Source of the DNA: Candidatus Bipolaricaulota bacterium
GTDB taxonomy: Bacteria > Bipolaricaulota > Bipolaricaulia > UBA7950 > UBA9294
Direction: 5' to 3'
Length of the DNA: 5,818 bases
Assembly: GCA_021159105.1 (NCBI GenBank)
Contig: JAGGSM010000001.1
Span: 1-5,818, forward strand
The position numbers and the translations under genes were made by a program. Shown here piece by piece: positions 5,298-5,818 of the stretch; the first letter of the stretch is position 1; each line of letters opens with the position of its first letter. The notes beneath the pieces are model-generated. The model had not been told where the DNA came from, searched no databases, and worked only from the letters and a program-made list of their open reading frames with translations.

Positions 5298-5303
5298 CCT
5301 CCC
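5298..5303 (-). promoter_or_regulatory. Ribosome binding site of the thioesterase gene
   Basis: GGGAGG on the minus strand lies 6 bases from ATG 5291, which favours this start over the internal methionines at residues 6 and 14. Confidence 0.7.
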
Positions 5304-5316
5304 AGGGTAGAAGTGA

Positions 5317-5322
5317 ATTATA
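5317..5322 (-). promoter_or_regulatory. Candidate -10 box of the thioesterase gene
   Basis: A perfect TATAAT occurs on the minus strand and would give a leader of about 20-25 bases before ATG 5291. The -35 position (about 5340-5345, CTTCCC) is a poor match, so either an activator is needed or the box is chance. Confidence 0.45.
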
Positions 5323-5380
5323 CGACATACTCGGGTGAGGGGAAGCTACAGCTCCGTTAGGAGGAGAAAAAACAGCGCAA

Positions 5381-5407
5381 AAAAAGAAAACCGAGGCTGA
5401 CGCCCCG
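5381..5407 (-). terminator. Rho-independent terminator inside repeat copy 2
   Basis: On the minus strand CGGGGC (5407-5402) pairs with GCCTCG (5397-5392) around GTCA, then GTTTTCTTTTT follows. One pair is G-U in minus-strand RNA but would be A/C in plus-strand RNA, which together with the T run shows that the minus strand is the functional one. Confidence 0.7.
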
Positions 5408-5464
5408 ACACCAAGTAATGTACGATATCCTCGAGGGGTATGTCAAGGGGCAAGAGAAAAACCG
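5383..5464 (-). repeat. Terminator-promoter-terminator repeat, copy 2
   Basis: This is the second copy of the element at 3562-3644, in the same orientation and offset by 1820 bases for most of its length. Spacing from the end of TTGACA to the hairpin is 33 bases in both copies, although the sequence between has drifted. It lies about 90 bases upstream of the thioesterase start. Confidence 0.75.
5417..5446 (-). promoter_or_regulatory. Candidate sigma-70-type promoter in repeat copy 2
   Basis: On the minus strand TTGACA (5446-5441) is followed after 18 bases by TACATT (5422-5417), 4 of 6 matches to TATAAT. The terminator hairpin begins 9 bases after the -10 box, as in copy 1. The thioesterase would be expressed from it only by readthrough. 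Confidence 0.45.
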
Positions 5465-5482
5465 CCACCTAGCCTCTGCTGG
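5457..5482 (-). terminator. Weak terminator-like hairpin before repeat copy 2
   Basis: On the minus strand CCAGC (5482-5478) pairs with GCT-GG (5473-5468, one bulged A) around AGAG. TGGCGG and five T residues follow. It is the counterpart of the hairpins after the DHH gene next to copy 1, but the stem is short and the T run is 6 bases away. Confidence 0.3.
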
Positions 5483-5511
5483 ACGGAAGAAGCAAATCGT
5501 AATCAGGTGTT

Positions 5512-5586
5512 TCAGCCTTTACCCCTGGCTGTTGCAGCCTCCTGCGAATACTCACACTCGGGCCCGTTCAAGTAGTGAGGGTTCAT
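5512..5586 (-). CDS. Possible 24-residue small protein with strong ribosome binding site
   Basis: On the minus strand GGAGGTGATG runs directly into ATG 5586, an almost ideal ribosome binding site 5 bases from the start. The frame encodes 24 residues beginning MNPHYLNGPECEYSQ and ends with TGA at 5512. A weak terminator-like hairpin follows at 5482-5457, which gives it the layout of a complete small transcription unit. The peptide is polar, with one cysteine and no membrane span, and I do not recognise it. No clear promoter is visible upstream. It lies antisense to the region where the start of the antitoxin would be expected, so it may instead be debris. Confidence 0.3.
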   Translation of the reverse strand: MNPHYLNGPECEYSQEAATARGKG

Positions 5587-5606
5587 CATCACCTCCGTTC
5601 CTCTTC

Positions 5607-5750
5607 GTGCACCATCTTGATTACCTACTGATCGCTCAATCCGGGGAGAATCGCCGAAGAACCGCATTGCGTGAGGCGGCCGGAATGTGGAAAGAGCGTA
5701 CGGATCTTCCTGACTTCGCGTCATTGCGGACAGAGTGGGACAGGACCTGA
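5607..5750 (+). pseudogene. C-terminal part of a VapB-like antitoxin, start not found
   Basis: The end of this frame, ALREAAGMWKERTDLPDF then LRTEWDRT, has the form of antitoxin C-termini that precede VapC toxins (a GxWKxRxDLPDF type tail, as I recall them). The stop TGA (5748-5750) lies 2 bases before the toxin start, the usual coupled arrangement. No ribbon-helix-helix or AbrB-like DNA-binding part is present upstream: the frame stays open back to 5418, but that part is rich in Pro, Ser and aromatic residues and looks non-coding, and neither other plus frame supplies the missing part. The start given here is the in-frame GTG at 5607, which has no ribosome binding site. Either the gene has lost its 5' part, leaving about 47 codons, or it is an unusually short antitoxin. 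Confidence 0.5.
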
Positions 5751-5752
5751 CG

Positions 5753-5818
5753 GTGGAGAAGCCGATCCTCGTTGATCCAGATGTTCTGATTGACTTCCTC
5801 CGCGGTTACAGCAAGGCT
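5753..5818 (+). CDS. vapC: VapC-type PIN-domain toxin, N-terminal fragment cut by window end
   Basis: Twenty-two codons are visible, beginning at GTG 5753 and reading MEKPILVDPDVLIDFLRG and on. ILVDPDVLIDFLRG is the first strand and helix of a PIN domain: the aspartate at residue 8 (VD) is the first metal-binding residue, and DVLIDFLRG matches the conserved pattern of VapC ribonuclease toxins. Such toxins cleave tRNA or other RNA and are held inactive by the antitoxin encoded just upstream. The start is 2 bases past the antitoxin stop, with AGGA at 5742-5745 as a plausible ribosome binding site. The remaining acidic residues lie beyond the window, so activity cannot be judged. Confidence 0.75.
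   Translation, partial: MEKPILVDPDVLIDFLRGYSKA

Overview
The window is bacterial: Shine-Dalgarno-led genes, tightly packed operons, rho-independent terminators and well-known bacterial families. Codon use is GC-leaning and there is no sign of phage or plasmid functions. No gene here fixes the taxon. It looks like chromosomal DNA of a little-sampled lineage, and I do not name a phylum.

Layout. Bases 1-71 may hold the last codons of an upstream gene, with a terminator-like hairpin at 117-144. A gene-poor leader of about 300 bases follows, and then the plus-strand potassium uptake pair trkH (449-1903) and trkA (1912-2709). The trkA ribosome binding site sits on the trkH stop codon. From 2714 to 5291 all genes are on the minus strand, converging on trkA. 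Read in their own direction they are a PaaI-type hotdog thioesterase (5291-4785), a DHH-DHHA1 phosphoesterase of the NrnA type (4657-3680) and an unrecognised membrane-anchored protein (3433-2714). At the right edge, on the plus strand, is the tail of a VapB-like antitoxin and the first 22 codons of a VapC PIN-domain toxin, cut by the window end.

The unusual content is between the genes. A 48-base motif occurs once upstream of trkH and once upstream of the DHH gene, in the same orientation relative to each gene. It folds into two small hairpins, and one base pair changes on both sides between copies, so it may be a structured RNA leader. A second family, an 82-83 base direct repeat, occurs at 3562-3644 and 5383-5464. 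Read on the minus strand it has the order terminator, TTGACA-type promoter, immediate second terminator, and each copy lies in the spacer between two minus-strand units.

How the genes may work together. TrkH and TrkA form a potassium channel and its nucleotide-sensing gate. DHH-DHHA1 enzymes degrade nanoRNA, pAp and, in some bacteria, pApA from c-di-AMP, a nucleotide that controls potassium uptake elsewhere. A shared leader motif on both units is therefore suggestive of co-regulation, but that link is inference. The thioesterase and the membrane-anchored protein have no evident link to it.
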